This document shows, in pieces, positions 14,411 to 21,959 of a DNA stretch of 23,914 nucleotides (positions within the stretch are counted from its first letter, which is position 1; each line of letters opens with the position of its first letter). The notes beneath the pieces are model-generated. The model searched no databases. It was not told the DNA's origin and saw nothing but the letters and a program-made list of their open reading frames with translations. The translations under genes and the position numbers were made by a program. This DNA is from RUG13409 sp045616985 (GTDB lineage: Bacteria > Bacillota > Clostridia > Peptostreptococcales > Anaerovoracaceae). Location: assembly GCA_045616985.1 (NCBI GenBank), contig JAZLHU010000037.1:1-23914 (forward strand). The letters run 5' to 3'.

Positions 14411-17400
14411 CTACTCCTCCTCTCCCGGGAAATCCTCTTCCTCTTCTTCCTCTGCATCGTATGATGGGTCGGTATAAGAGTCGAGCTCTTCTCCTTCAGG
14501 ACTTAACTCCGTAAATCCTGCGTTGCCTGCAAAGAACTCATCTTCTTTCTTTAAGTTTTCAAATTCTATTGCATTGAATGATGTTGCGCCCTCAAGATCG
14601 GATGTATCCTTAAGCTCAACCTCCTCATCGTTTTCGCCAAGAACCTTTACATCAAGAGCAAGAGACTGCATTTCCTTAATGAGAACCTTGAAGGACTCGG
14701 GAATGCCCGGCTCGGGAATGTTTTCGTCCTTAACGATTGCTTCGTATGTTTTTACTCTTCCGATAACGTCATCGGACTTAACTGTCAAGATCTCCTGAAG
14801 AGTGTATGCTGCACCGTAAGCTTCAAGAGCCCAGACTTCCATTTCTCCGAAACGCTGTCCGCCGAACTGTGCCTTACCGCCCAATGGCTGCTGTGTAACC
14901 AGTGAGTACGGACCGGTGGATCTTGCGTGGATCTTATCATCAACAAGATGGTGAAGCTTCAGCATATACATGATGCCGACTGTTACGGGATTATCGAAAT
15001 AATTTCCTGTACGACCATCTCTTAAAAGCAGCTTACCTGTTCTCGGATAACCGCATTCATCAAGAAGATCTATGATCTCACTTTCCTTTGCACCATCAAA
15101 TACAGGAGTTGAAATGTACCAACCCTTTGTCTTTGCCGCAAGTCCGAGATGAACCTCAAGAACCTGCCCGATGTTCATACGGGAAGGTACGCCCAGAGGG
15201 TTGAGCATAACCTGAAGCGGTGTACCATCGGCCATGAACGGCATATCCTCTACAGGAAGTACTCTTGAAATAACACCCTTGTTTCCATGGCGGCCTGCCA
15301 TCTTATCGCCGACCTGGATTTTTCTCTTGGTTGCAATATATACTCTGACAAGCTTATTTACTCCCGGTGGAAGTTCATCGTTGTTTTCTCTTGAGAAAAC
15401 TCTTACATCAACAACGATACCTGTTTCACCGTGCGGAACTCTAAGAGAGGTATCTCTTACTTCTCTTGCCTTCTCTCCGAAGATTGCACGGAGAAGTCTT
15501 TCCTCTGCCGTAAGTTCTGTTTCTCCCTTTGGAGTGACCTTACCGACAAGTATGTCCGAAGAATCAACCTCGGCACCGATCCTTACGATACCTTCTTCAT
15601 CCAGATCTTTAAGAGCATCCTCGCCAACGTTTGGAATATCTCTTGTGATTTCCTCAGGACCGAGCTTTGTATCACGAGCCTCGGATTCGTATTCTTCAAT
15701 ATGGATGGATGTAAGCACATCGTCCATAAGAAGCCTTTCATTAAGGATTACGGCATCCTCGTAGTTATAACCCTCCCACGTCATAAATCCGATAAGAAGA
15801 TTCTTGCCTAAGGAGATTTCGCCCTGATCGGTTGCAGGACCATCAGCAAGGACTTCGCCTTCTTCGATCCTTTCACCGTGCGAAACGATCGGCTTTTGGT
15901 TAATGCAGGTACCCTGGTTTGATCTCTTGTACTTAAGCAGCTTGTATTCGTCTTTCCCGCCGTCCTCTGTACGGACAACGATCCTTGTTGCATCAACATA
16001 TTCAACAGTTCCTGCATGCTTTGCAACAACCACAACACCCGAGTCGTGAGCTGCGGAATATTCGACACCCGTAGCAATGATAGGTGCATCCGTTACCAGA
16101 AGAGGCACAGCCTGACGCTGCATGTTGGAGCCCATCAAAGCACGGTTAGCATCATCGTTTTCGAGGAAGGGGATCATTGCTGTTGCAATGGATACTACCT
16201 GACGGGGAGATACGTCCATATAGTGAACTACCTCTCGCGGGAAAAGGTCGATTTCGCCAAGATCTCCACGGGCAAGCACCTTTTCATTTACAAATCTGCC
16301 CTTTGCATCAAGAGGTTCGTTGGCCTGCGCTATAATCAGACCCTCCTCCTCGTCTGCAGAGAGATAATCAATTTCTGCGGAAACAACACCCTTATTTACT
16401 CTTCTGTACGGGGTTTCAATAAAACCGTATTTATTGATTACGCCGTAGGTCGTGAGCGAACCGATAAGACCTATATTAGGACCTTCAGGGGTTTCGATCG
16501 GGCACATTCTTCCATAGTGAGAATGGTGTACATCACGAACCTCGAATCCTGCTCTTTCTCTTGAAAGCCCACCGGGACCAAGTGCGGAAAGTCTTCTCTT
16601 GTGAGTAAGCTCTGCCAATGGGTTTGTCTGGTCCATAAACTGCGATAGCTGCGAAGATCCGAAGAACTCCTTGATAGCTGCCGTTACCGGACGAATGTTT
16701 ATCAGGTTCTGCGGTGTTGTCGCTTCGGTATCCTGAATTGTCATTCTTTCCTTAACAACTCTTTCCATTCTTGCAAGACCGATCCTGAACTGGTTCTGAA
16801 GAAGCTCTCCTACAGTTCTTAATCTTCTGTTTCCGAGATGGTCGATATCATCCACGCTTCCGATACCCTCCTGAAGTCCGAAGAGATAGGAAACAGATGC
16901 AATAATATCATCAAATATAATGTGCTTTGGTGAAAGTTCATTCTTATGCGCATAGAGGAATGCAGCAAGCTTGTCGTTGTATTCTTTTCTGGCTTCTTTT
17001 GAAAGTCTCTTTCTTGGGTTTGCTGTGTAGAACTCATCAAGAATTCCCGAAAGTGCCGGATAGAATACTTCTTCAGGCAATCTGTATTCTTCTGGATCAA
17101 AATCAAGATAACCTGCAAGAAGAACAAAGTTGTTTCCGATAACCTTTACAGGCTTACCTTCATTAAGCTTTGATTCAACCCAAACGTATTCAACGCCGGC
17201 ATCCTGAATCTCAAATGCAACCTCCTTTGTGATCTTTGTACCCTTACGATACATAAGCTCATCCGTTGCAGGATTACGAACTCCGTCTGCAAGGACACAG
17301 CCTGTGATCCTTTCCTTAAGACCGAGTTTCTTATTATATTTATAGCGACCTACTTTTGCAAGATCATATCTCTTTGCATCAAAGAACAATGCCTCAATTG

Positions 17401-18286
17401 AATCATATGCGGATTCAAATGTAGCAGGTTCTCCAGGTCGAAGCTTACGATAGATTTCTTTAAGACCTTCGTCGAAGTTATGAGTTGTATCCTTCTCAAT
17501 CGAAAGATTAAGCCTTTCGATATCCTCTCCGAAGACTTCTAATATTTCTTCCGTTGTTCCTTCGTAAAATGAAGCGGCAATATTTGTCTTGTATTCCTGA
17601 TATCTGCGTACCTTCTTCCTGATATCCTCTTCAGACATTGACTGGTCTTTTCTCTTTTCGGATTCAACCTTTTCGTCAACCGATCTGTAAGACAGTGCTC
17701 TTAAAAGCGCTGTGATAGGAAGCTTTCTTGTACGGTCAACACGAACAGAAAGACTCTGCGCTGCATCTGTTTCATACTCGAGCCATGCACCGCGGTTAGG
17801 GATGATAGTCGTTGAGAACAACTTGTTATTGGATTTATCTGTGGCTACAGCATAGTATGGTCCCGGGGATCTTACGAGCTGTGTAACAACTACACGCTCA
17901 GCACCGTTGTAAATAAAGGTGCCCTTTTCGGTCATGATAGGGAAGTCTCCCATGAATACTTCCTGTTCCTTAACCTCTCCGGTTTCCTGATTGATCAGAC
18001 GTACTTTAACCTTAAGTGGTGCAGCATATGTTGCATCTCTTTCCTTACATTCCTCCTGATCATATTTTGTTTCGCCTGAAATGGAATGGTCCACGAATTC
18101 GAGCGCTAAGTTATCAGCGTAGTCCCTGATAGGACTGATATCCTCAAACACTTCAGCAAGACCCTCGTTGATAAACCAATCGTAGGAATCCTTTTGAATT
18201 GCAATGAGGTTAGGCATTTGCTGAACAGCTTCGATCTTTGAGAAGCTCATGCGCTCTTTCTTGCCTATTTTCACAGCATGTGGCAT
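14411..18286 (-). CDS. rpoB: RNA polymerase beta subunit
   Basis: Forms the active-site cleft with beta'. From the ATG at 18286 the protein has 1291 residues. This start is chosen over an in-frame one 11 codons upstream (18319) because a GAGGGGGA site stands about 7 bases before it, and PHAVKIGKKERMSF matches family N-termini. The rifampicin pocket segment SSQLSQFMDQTNPLAEL and THKRRLSALGPGGL (encoded near 16580-16670) has the usual sensitive residues at the common resistance positions (D, H and S). GDKMAGRHGNKGVIS and the C-terminal FGGQRFGEMEVWALEAYGA are intact. The tail is strongly acidic (six consecutive E). It is preceded by rplL after a 119-base spacer with hairpins, and followed by rpoC. 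Confidence 0.99.
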   Translation of the reverse strand: MPHAVKIGKKERMSFSKIEAVQQMPNLIAIQKDSYDWFINEGLAEVFEDISPIRDYADNLALEFVDHSISGETKYDQEECKERDATYAAPLKVKVRLINQETGEVKEQEVFMGDFPIMTEKGTFIYNGAERVVVTQLVRSPGPYYAVATDKSNNKLFSTTIIPNRGAWLEYETDAAQSLSVRVDRTRKLPITALLRALSYRSVDEKVESEKRKDQSMSEEDIRKKVRRYQEYKTNIAASFYEGTTEEILEVFGEDIERLNLSIEKDTTHNFDEGLKEIYRKLRPGEPATFESAYDSIEALFFDAKRYDLAKVGRYKYNKKLGLKERITGCVLADGVRNPATDELMYRKGTKITKEVAFEIQDAGVEYVWVESKLNEGKPVKVIGNNFVLLAGYLDFDPEEYRLPEEVFYPALSGILDEFYTANPRKRLSKEARKEYNDKLAAFLYAHKNELSPKHIIFDDIIASVSYLFGLQEGIGSVDDIDHLGNRRLRTVGELLQNQFRIGLARMERVVKERMTIQDTEATTPQNLINIRPVTAAIKEFFGSSQLSQFMDQTNPLAELTHKRRLSALGPGGLSRERAGFEVRDVHHSHYGRMCPIETPEGPNIGLIGSLTTYGVINKYGFIETPYRRVNKGVVSAEIDYLSADEEEGLIIAQANEPLDAKGRFVNEKVLARGDLGEIDLFPREVVHYMDVSPRQVVSIATAMIPFLENDDANRALMGSNMQRQAVPLLVTDAPIIATGVEYSAAHDSGVVVVAKHAGTVEYVDATRIVVRTEDGGKDEYKLLKYKRSNQGTCINQKPIVSHGERIEEGEVLADGPATDQGEISLGKNLLIGFMTWEGYNYEDAVILNERLLMDDVLTSIHIEEYESEARDTKLGPEEITRDIPNVGEDALKDLDEEGIVRIGAEVDSSDILVGKVTPKGETELTAEERLLRAIFGEKAREVRDTSLRVPHGETGIVVDVRVFSRENNDELPPGVNKLVRVYIATKRKIQVGDKMAGRHGNKGVISRVLPVEDMPFMADGTPLQVMLNPLGVPSRMNIGQVLEVHLGLAAKTKGWYISTPVFDGAKESEIIDLLDECGYPRTGKLLLRDGRTGNYFDNPVTVGIMYMLKLHHLVDDKIHARSTGPYSLVTQQPLGGKAQFGGQRFGEMEVWALEAYGAAYTLQEILTVKSDDVIGRVKTYEAIVKDENIPEPGIPESFKVLIKEMQSLALDVKVLGENDEEVELKDTSDLEGATSFNAIEFENLKKEDEFFAGNAGFTELSPEGEELDSYTDPSYDAEEEEEEDFPGEEE

Positions 18287-18313
18287 TGTGTGTCCCCCTC
18301 TTTTTGTTAGCCT

Positions 18314-18387
18314 GGGCAAAAAAACGCCCGAAAATAAGTTGCCGGTTATAACGCCAAAAGGGTTGCCACTAAGACAACCCTTAGGCG
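18314..18387 (-). promoter_or_regulatory. Hairpins in the rplL-rpoB spacer, possible attenuator
   Basis: A strong stem (18358-18365 with 18375-18382, AAGGGTTG/CAACCCTT, extended by CGCC/GGCG at 18352-18355 and 18384-18387) lies just after rplL. About 25 bases further along the transcript, GGGC and GCCC (18326-18329 with 18314-18317) flank a run of seven T. In E. coli a partial terminator in this spacer lowers rpoBC relative to the ribosomal genes. A similar role here is inferred. Confidence 0.5.
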
Positions 18388-18405
18388 ATATGTAATTAAG
18401 CTATA

Positions 18406-18765
18406 TTACTTAAGTTCAACCTTAGCGCCAACCTCTTCGAGCTGAGCCTTGATCTGGTTAGCTTCTTCCGGGCTAACCCCTTCCTTAATGGGCTTCGGAG
18501 CTCCGTCAACGAGATCCTTAGCTTCCTTAAGTCCGAGTCCGGTAACTTCTCTGACAACCTTAATAACCTTGATCTTTTCTGCACCTGCTTCAGCAAGAAC
18601 AACGTCGAAGCTGTCCTTTGCTTCTGCTTCAACTGCACCGGCTGCTGCAACTGCCAGACGAGCTGCTGCGCAAACGCCGAATTCTTCTTCACAAGCCTTA
18701 ACGAGCTCGTTAAGCTCAAGTACTGTCATAGCCTTTATAGCTTCAATAATCTGTTCTTTATTCAT
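18406..18765 (-). CDS. rplL: 50S ribosomal protein L7/L12
   Basis: The flexible stalk protein that recruits translation GTPases. The 119-residue product has the expected order: an N-terminal dimerisation and L10-binding helix pair (1-30), an Ala-rich hinge (about 33-50) and a C-terminal domain with KIKVIKVVREVTGLGLKEAKDLVD. The ATG has a TAGGAGA site. It follows rplJ after 29 bases, so L10 and L12, which form one complex, are made together. Confidence 0.98.
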   Translation of the reverse strand: MNKEQIIEAIKAMTVLELNELVKACEEEFGVCAAARLAVAAAGAVEAEAKDSFDVVLAEAGAEKIKVIKVVREVTGLGLKEAKDLVDGAPKPIKEGVSPEEANQIKAQLEEVGAKVELK

Positions 18766-18794
18766 TTCAATTCTCCTATCAACTAACTACGAGA

Positions 18795-19289
18795 TTAAGC
18801 TTCCTTCGCCTCTGCAATAGCTGCAAGTGTGCGAACAAACTTTCCAACAGGGCTCTGAATAGAACCCATGAACTTTGCAACAAGTTCGTCTCTGGATGGA
18901 ATGGATGCGATTGCTGTCATGCCCTCTGCATCATATTTAACACCCTCAACATAACCGGCTTTAAAGGACATCTTGCTGTAGTCCTTAATTGCCTTATTGA
19001 GAATTCTTGCAGGCGCAACTGCGTCTGTCTTACTGATGGCAAGCGCAGACGGACCGGACAGAACCTCCTTGAGTCCTTCGAACTGCGTTCCCTCAATTGC
19101 CTTAGCAATCAATGTGTTTTTATAAACTGCGTAATCAACGTTTGCTTCTCTTAAGGCTTTTCTCATGGCTGTTGCTTCTTCAACAGTCGTGCCCATGTAA
19201 TCAATAACTACAACGGACTGTGCTCCTTCAAGCTTTGACTTGATTTCGTCAATTACGGCTCCTTTTATTTTCAGACTTTCTACTGACAT
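18795..19289 (-). CDS. rplJ: 50S ribosomal protein L10
   Basis: Base of the ribosomal stalk: binds 23S rRNA at the GTPase centre and anchors L7/L12 dimers through its C-terminal helix. The 164-residue length is typical. The N-terminal globular part includes SVVVIDYMGTTVEEATAMRKALREANVDYAVYKNTL, and the C-terminal stretch ends in LAAIAEAKEA. An AAAGGAG site precedes the ATG. The upstream leader carries the L10-leader motif, so synthesis is probably feedback-controlled by the L10-L12 complex. Confidence 0.98.
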   Translation of the reverse strand: MSVESLKIKGAVIDEIKSKLEGAQSVVVIDYMGTTVEEATAMRKALREANVDYAVYKNTLIAKAIEGTQFEGLKEVLSGPSALAISKTDAVAPARILNKAIKDYSKMSFKAGYVEGVKYDAEGMTAIASIPSRDELVAKFMGSIQSPVGKFVRTLAAIAEAKEA

Positions 19290-19315
19290 TTACTCTCCTT
19301 TCCGGCCTTTCTTTA

Positions 19316-19406
19316 AAAAGCCTATTTCGATGCCAAAAGCTGAAAAGGCTCTGATTTATGAATCGTAACCTCGGCGGGATATTAAGGATTTCTCCACTCG
19401 CTGTCT
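19316..19406 (-). ncRNA. L10-type ribosomal protein leader
   Basis: The 163-base rplA-rplJ gap holds the two conserved strands of the L10 leader: AGACAGCGAGTGG (19394-19406) and CTTAATATCCCGCCGAGGT (19368-19386) on the minus strand. This is the mRNA mimic of the 23S rRNA site bound by L10-L12. Downstream, AGCCT and AGGCT (19346-19350 with 19319-19323) flank a possible weak terminator stem that ends in a short T-run, suggesting attenuation. The motif match is clear; the attenuator is tentative. Confidence 0.85.
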
Positions 19407-19452
19407 ACAGCTATAAAATTCTGTTTTAGTTGCGATTCGGCCTTCGCCTCTA

Positions 19453-20148
19453 TTAGACAAGCTTAGCCGGGTTGATCTTTACTCCGGGACCCATTGTGCA
19501 GGCAACGGATGCAGACTTGATGTACTGTCCCTTTGCTGCTGCCGGCTTTGCCTTGTTGATAGCTTCTACCAGAGCATTGAAGTTCTCTTCAAGTTTTTGC
19601 GCTCCGAAAGAAACCCTGCCGATTGGTGTGTGAACTATGTTCTGTTTGTCAAGACGGTACTCAACTTTACCTGCTTTGATCTCGGCAAGTGCCTTTGTAA
19701 GATCCATTGTTACCGTACCGGACTTTGGGTTTGGCATAAGTCCCTTAGGACCGAGAACCTTACCGAGTTTACCTACAACGCCCATCATGTCGGGTGTTGC
19801 AACAACTACGTCAAAGTCGAACCAGTTCTCTTTCTGAATTTTCTGAGCAAGCTCTTCTCCGCCTACATAGTCAGCGCCTGCTGCCTGTGCTTCGTGTTCT
19901 TTTTCACCCTTGGCAAAAACAAGAACCTTTACAGTCTTGCCTGTGCCGTGAGGAAGAACGATAGCACCTCTGATCTGCTGATCAGCATGTCTTCCGTCAA
20001 GACCCATTCTGAAATGAGCTTCAACGGTTTCGTCGAATTTAGCCGTTCCTGTCTTTGCGACAAGCTCAAATGCCTGATCGACATCGTACAGCTCTGCTTT
20101 ATTGATAAGCTTTGCTGCTTCCTGATACTTTTTGCCATATTTGGCCAT
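19453..20148 (-). CDS. rplA: 50S ribosomal protein L1
   Basis: Forms the mobile L1 stalk near the E site and acts as translational repressor of its own operon in bacteria that have been studied. The 231-residue product is typical: KYGKKYQEA start, VLPHGTGKTVKVLVFAKGEKE, GPKGLMPNPKSGTV and a C-terminal SVACTMGPGVKINP. The AGGAGG site is only 6 bases from the ATG and directly follows the putative L1-binding stem in the rplK-rplA gap. Confidence 0.98.
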   Translation of the reverse strand: MAKYGKKYQEAAKLINKAELYDVDQAFELVAKTGTAKFDETVEAHFRMGLDGRHADQQIRGAIVLPHGTGKTVKVLVFAKGEKEHEAQAAGADYVGGEELAQKIQKENWFDFDVVVATPDMMGVVGKLGKVLGPKGLMPNPKSGTVTMDLTKALAEIKAGKVEYRLDKQNIVHTPIGRVSFGAQKLEENFNALVEAINKAKPAAAKGQYIKSASVACTMGPGVKINPAKLV

Positions 20149-20160
20149 GTTTTACCTCCT

Positions 20161-20192
20161 TGTGGTATTAACGGCTTTTAAGCCTCCCACCA
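20161..20192 (-). promoter_or_regulatory. Likely L1 operator between rplK and rplA
   Basis: The transcript reads TGGTGGGAGGC, TTAAAA, then GCCGTTAATACCACA. Pairs GTGG/CCAC (20187-20190 with 20162-20165) and GGC/GCC (20182-20184 with 20173-20175) flank an asymmetric internal loop with GGGA opposite GTTAAT. This layout resembles the L1 target on 23S rRNA and on L11-operon mRNAs. It ends next to the rplA ribosome site, fitting translational repression by L1. Assignment rests on pattern recognition, not on a computed match. Confidence 0.6.
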
Positions 20193-20193
20193 A

Positions 20194-20619
20194 TTAATCC
20201 TGGACAAGAATGCCCATGCTTCTTGCGGTTCCCTTAATCATTTCTGTTGCGGTATCAATGTTTGCAGCATTGAGGTCCGGCATTTTCTTCTCGGCAATTT
20301 CTCTTGCCTGAGCAGTTGTGATCGTAGCAACCTTCTTTTTGTTCGGCTCGCCTGATGCCTTTTCGATTCCAGCGGCCTTCTTGATAAGAACCGGTGCCGG
20401 TGGAGTCTTTGTGATGAAGCTGAATGACTTATCTGCAAATACTGTGATCACAACAGGAATAGTCATACCGCTCTGATCGGCTGTTCTGGCATTAAACTGC
20501 TTGCAGAAGTCCATGATGTTGACACCATGCTGACCGAGTGCCGGTCCAACCGGAGGAGCCGGATTTGCAGCACCTGCAGGAATTTGCAGCTTAATATAGC
20601 CTTCAATCTTTTTTGCCAT
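20194..20619 (-). CDS. rplK: 50S ribosomal protein L11
   Basis: Binds the GTPase-associated region of 23S rRNA beside L10. The 141-residue product is of standard length: IKLQIPAGAANPAPPVGPALGQHGVNIMDFCKQFN at the N-terminus with the proline-rich hinge, and a C-terminal RNA-binding domain ending in TARSMGILVQD. An AAAGGAG site precedes the ATG, and a 6-bp hairpin (ATAGGG/CCCTAT, 20635-20640 with 20644-20649) lies just before it in the nusG-rplK gap. Confidence 0.98.
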   Translation of the reverse strand: MAKKIEGYIKLQIPAGAANPAPPVGPALGQHGVNIMDFCKQFNARTADQSGMTIPVVITVFADKSFSFITKTPPAPVLIKKAAGIEKASGEPNKKKVATITTAQAREIAEKKMPDLNAANIDTATEMIKGTARSMGILVQD

Positions 20620-20667
20620 GCGTCTCTCCTTTCCATAGGGCGACCCTATTATTTTCCATCTATATAA

Positions 20668-21351
20668 TTAGTTAAGTTTGTCAACCTGATCAAATTCAAG
20701 TTCTACCGGAGTTGCTCTTCCGAACATATCAACCTTGGTCTTTAATGTCTGCTTATCAGCGTTAACCTCTTCAACAAGACCTGTAAAGCCCTTGAATGGT
20801 CCGGAGATGATTTTCACGTTATCACCTACATTAATGTTGAGCGTGATTTCAACCTTCTCTATCCCGAGCCTTCTGATTTCTTCATCAGAAAGCGGAATAG
20901 GTTCAGAACCCTGACCTACAAATCCCGTAACGCCCTGGGTGTTACGAACCAAATACCAGGATTCGTTAGTTACTATCATCTTTACCAGAACATATCCCGG
21001 GAAGGTCTTGCGTTCGCGTGCACGGTTTCCCGTTTCCTTGTGCTCGATAACAGTTTCCTTTGGCACTATGACCTGGAGCACCAGATCCTGCATGCCCCTG
21101 TTTTCCACAAGCTTTTCAAGGTTTGTTTTTACCTTATCTTCATGTCCGGAGTAAGTGTGAACGATATACCATTTCGGCTCCTTCAGCCGTCTGAAGAAAC
21201 CTGCGGGAATTTCATCTGCATCCGCTTTAAAAGAAACTGTCTGCGTCTTTTGAGCGGCAGCAGCCTTTGGCTTTGCTATCGGTTTAACGTTTTCTTCTTC
21301 GGTGAGTTCGATTTCTTCCGGTTTTCCTTCAAGAAAAATTTCGTCAGACAT
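20668..21351 (-). CDS. nusG: Transcription elongation/termination factor NusG, N-terminally extended
   Basis: NusG binds RNA polymerase and links it to ribosome, Rho or pausing. The protein has 227 residues against roughly 175-185 for most relatives. The conserved NGN domain begins only at KWYIVHTYSGHEDKV (60-74), and the KOW domain VGDNVKIISGPFKGFTGLVEEVN is near 175-200. Residues 1-57 are an added segment: first acidic (EGKPEEIELTEEEN), then Lys/Ala-rich, then acidic again. The ATG has a TAGGAG site 6-7 bases away. There is no other Met before the NGN domain, so the extension is very likely translated. It sits between secE and rplK as usual. Confidence 0.95.
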   Translation of the reverse strand: MSDEIFLEGKPEEIELTEEENVKPIAKPKAAAAQKTQTVSFKADADEIPAGFFRRLKEPKWYIVHTYSGHEDKVKTNLEKLVENRGMQDLVLQVIVPKETVIEHKETGNRARERKTFPGYVLVKMIVTNESWYLVRNTQGVTGFVGQGSEPIPLSDEEIRRLGIEKVEITLNINVGDNVKIISGPFKGFTGLVEEVNADKQTLKTKVDMFGRATPVELEFDQVDKLN

Positions 21352-21363
21352 CTTTCGCTCCTA

Positions 21364-21576
21364 CTATACTAAAAGTCCTAAGAGTGCAAGGAATGCTGTA
21401 TCAAGCACCCAGAAGAGAATTGCAAATGCTGCACAAACCGCAATAACAACAAGAGTATACTTATAAGTATCTTTCTTGCTTGGCCATGCAACCTTCTTCA
21501 TCTCGGAAGCTACACCCTTAAAGTAGTCTTTAATTCTTTCAAAGAATCCCTTCTTTGCAACAGCTTGTTCTGCCAT
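21364..21576 (-). CDS. secE: Preprotein translocase subunit SecE
   Basis: Small clamp-like subunit of the SecYEG channel. The 70-residue product has the Gram-positive form: a short amphipathic helix (FFERIKDYFKGVASEMKKVAWPS, 11-33) with the conserved KKVAWPS, then one membrane span at about 41-63. An AAAGGA site precedes the ATG. It lies 25 bases after rpmG and 12 bases before nusG. Confidence 0.96.
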   Translation of the reverse strand: MAEQAVAKKGFFERIKDYFKGVASEMKKVAWPSKKDTYKYTLVVIAVCAAFAILFWVLDTAFLALLGLLV

Positions 21577-21601
21577 GTCGATGAGTCCTTTCTAAACTGA
21601 A

Positions 21602-21766
21602 TTACTTTGTTTCCTTGTGAAGTGTTTCCTTCTTGCAGAACTTACAATACTTCATAAGCTCGATACGATCGGGATCATTCTTCTTGTTCTTGGTCCTGTT
21701 GTAGTTTCTCTGCTTGCAATCCTGGCATGCGAGAATTACTTTTACTCTTGAACCTGCTTTTGCCAT
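21602..21766 (-). CDS. rpmG: 50S ribosomal protein L33, zinc-binding type
   Basis: A 54-residue protein read directly from the minus strand (start ATG 21764-21766, stop TAA 21602-21604). It has two CxxC pairs (C14/C17 and C41/C44), so it is the zinc-containing form rather than the zinc-free paralogue. MAKAGSRVKVILACQDC and RNYNRTKNKKNDPDRIELMKYC match the family. The GGAGGAAC site is well placed. This is the first gene of the long operon through rpoC; rpmG-secE-nusG is the usual Gram-positive order. Confidence 0.97.
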   Translation of the reverse strand: MAKAGSRVKVILACQDCKQRNYNRTKNKKNDPDRIELMKYCKFCKKETLHKETK

Positions 21767-21820
21767 TTTATTTGTTCCTCCGTCTATATAAATAAAACAT
21801 TTTTATCAGCACTCAAAATA

Positions 21821-21884
21821 CACAATGCCCCACTGTGGCATAGTGATACCCAATAAGAATACTAAAACAAATGGGACTTGTCAA
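21821..21884 (-). promoter_or_regulatory. Promoter and 5' hairpin of the rpmG-rpoC operon
   Basis: Consensus TTGACA (21879-21884) and TATTCT (21856-21861) stand 17 bases apart on the minus strand, with a predicted start near 21849. The leader begins with a stem of up to 9 bp (21837-21845 with 21821-21829, one mismatch). The str operon shows a similar 5'-terminal hairpin. About 80 bases of leader precede rpmG. Confidence 0.85.
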
Positions 21885-21925
21885 CAAAAATTTCTTGATT
21901 TAAAAACATTTTTTTCATATTTTTT

Positions 21926-21953
21926 TTGAAAACAGATAGAAATACTATATAAT
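21926..21953 (+). promoter_or_regulatory. whiA promoter, predicting a leaderless mRNA
   Basis: TTGAAA (21926-21931) and a perfect TATAAT (21948-21953) are 16 bases apart on the plus strand. If transcription starts 7 bases after the -10, the first base is 21960, which is the A of the whiA ATG. No ribosome binding site is present between the promoter and the gene. Confidence 0.75.
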
Positions 21954-21959
21954 ATGGAT

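Noticed and set aside
20650..20700. TTGACA near the end of nusG as promoter for rplK
   Set aside because: No -10 element occurs at 15-19 bases from it; the nearby TATATA is too close.
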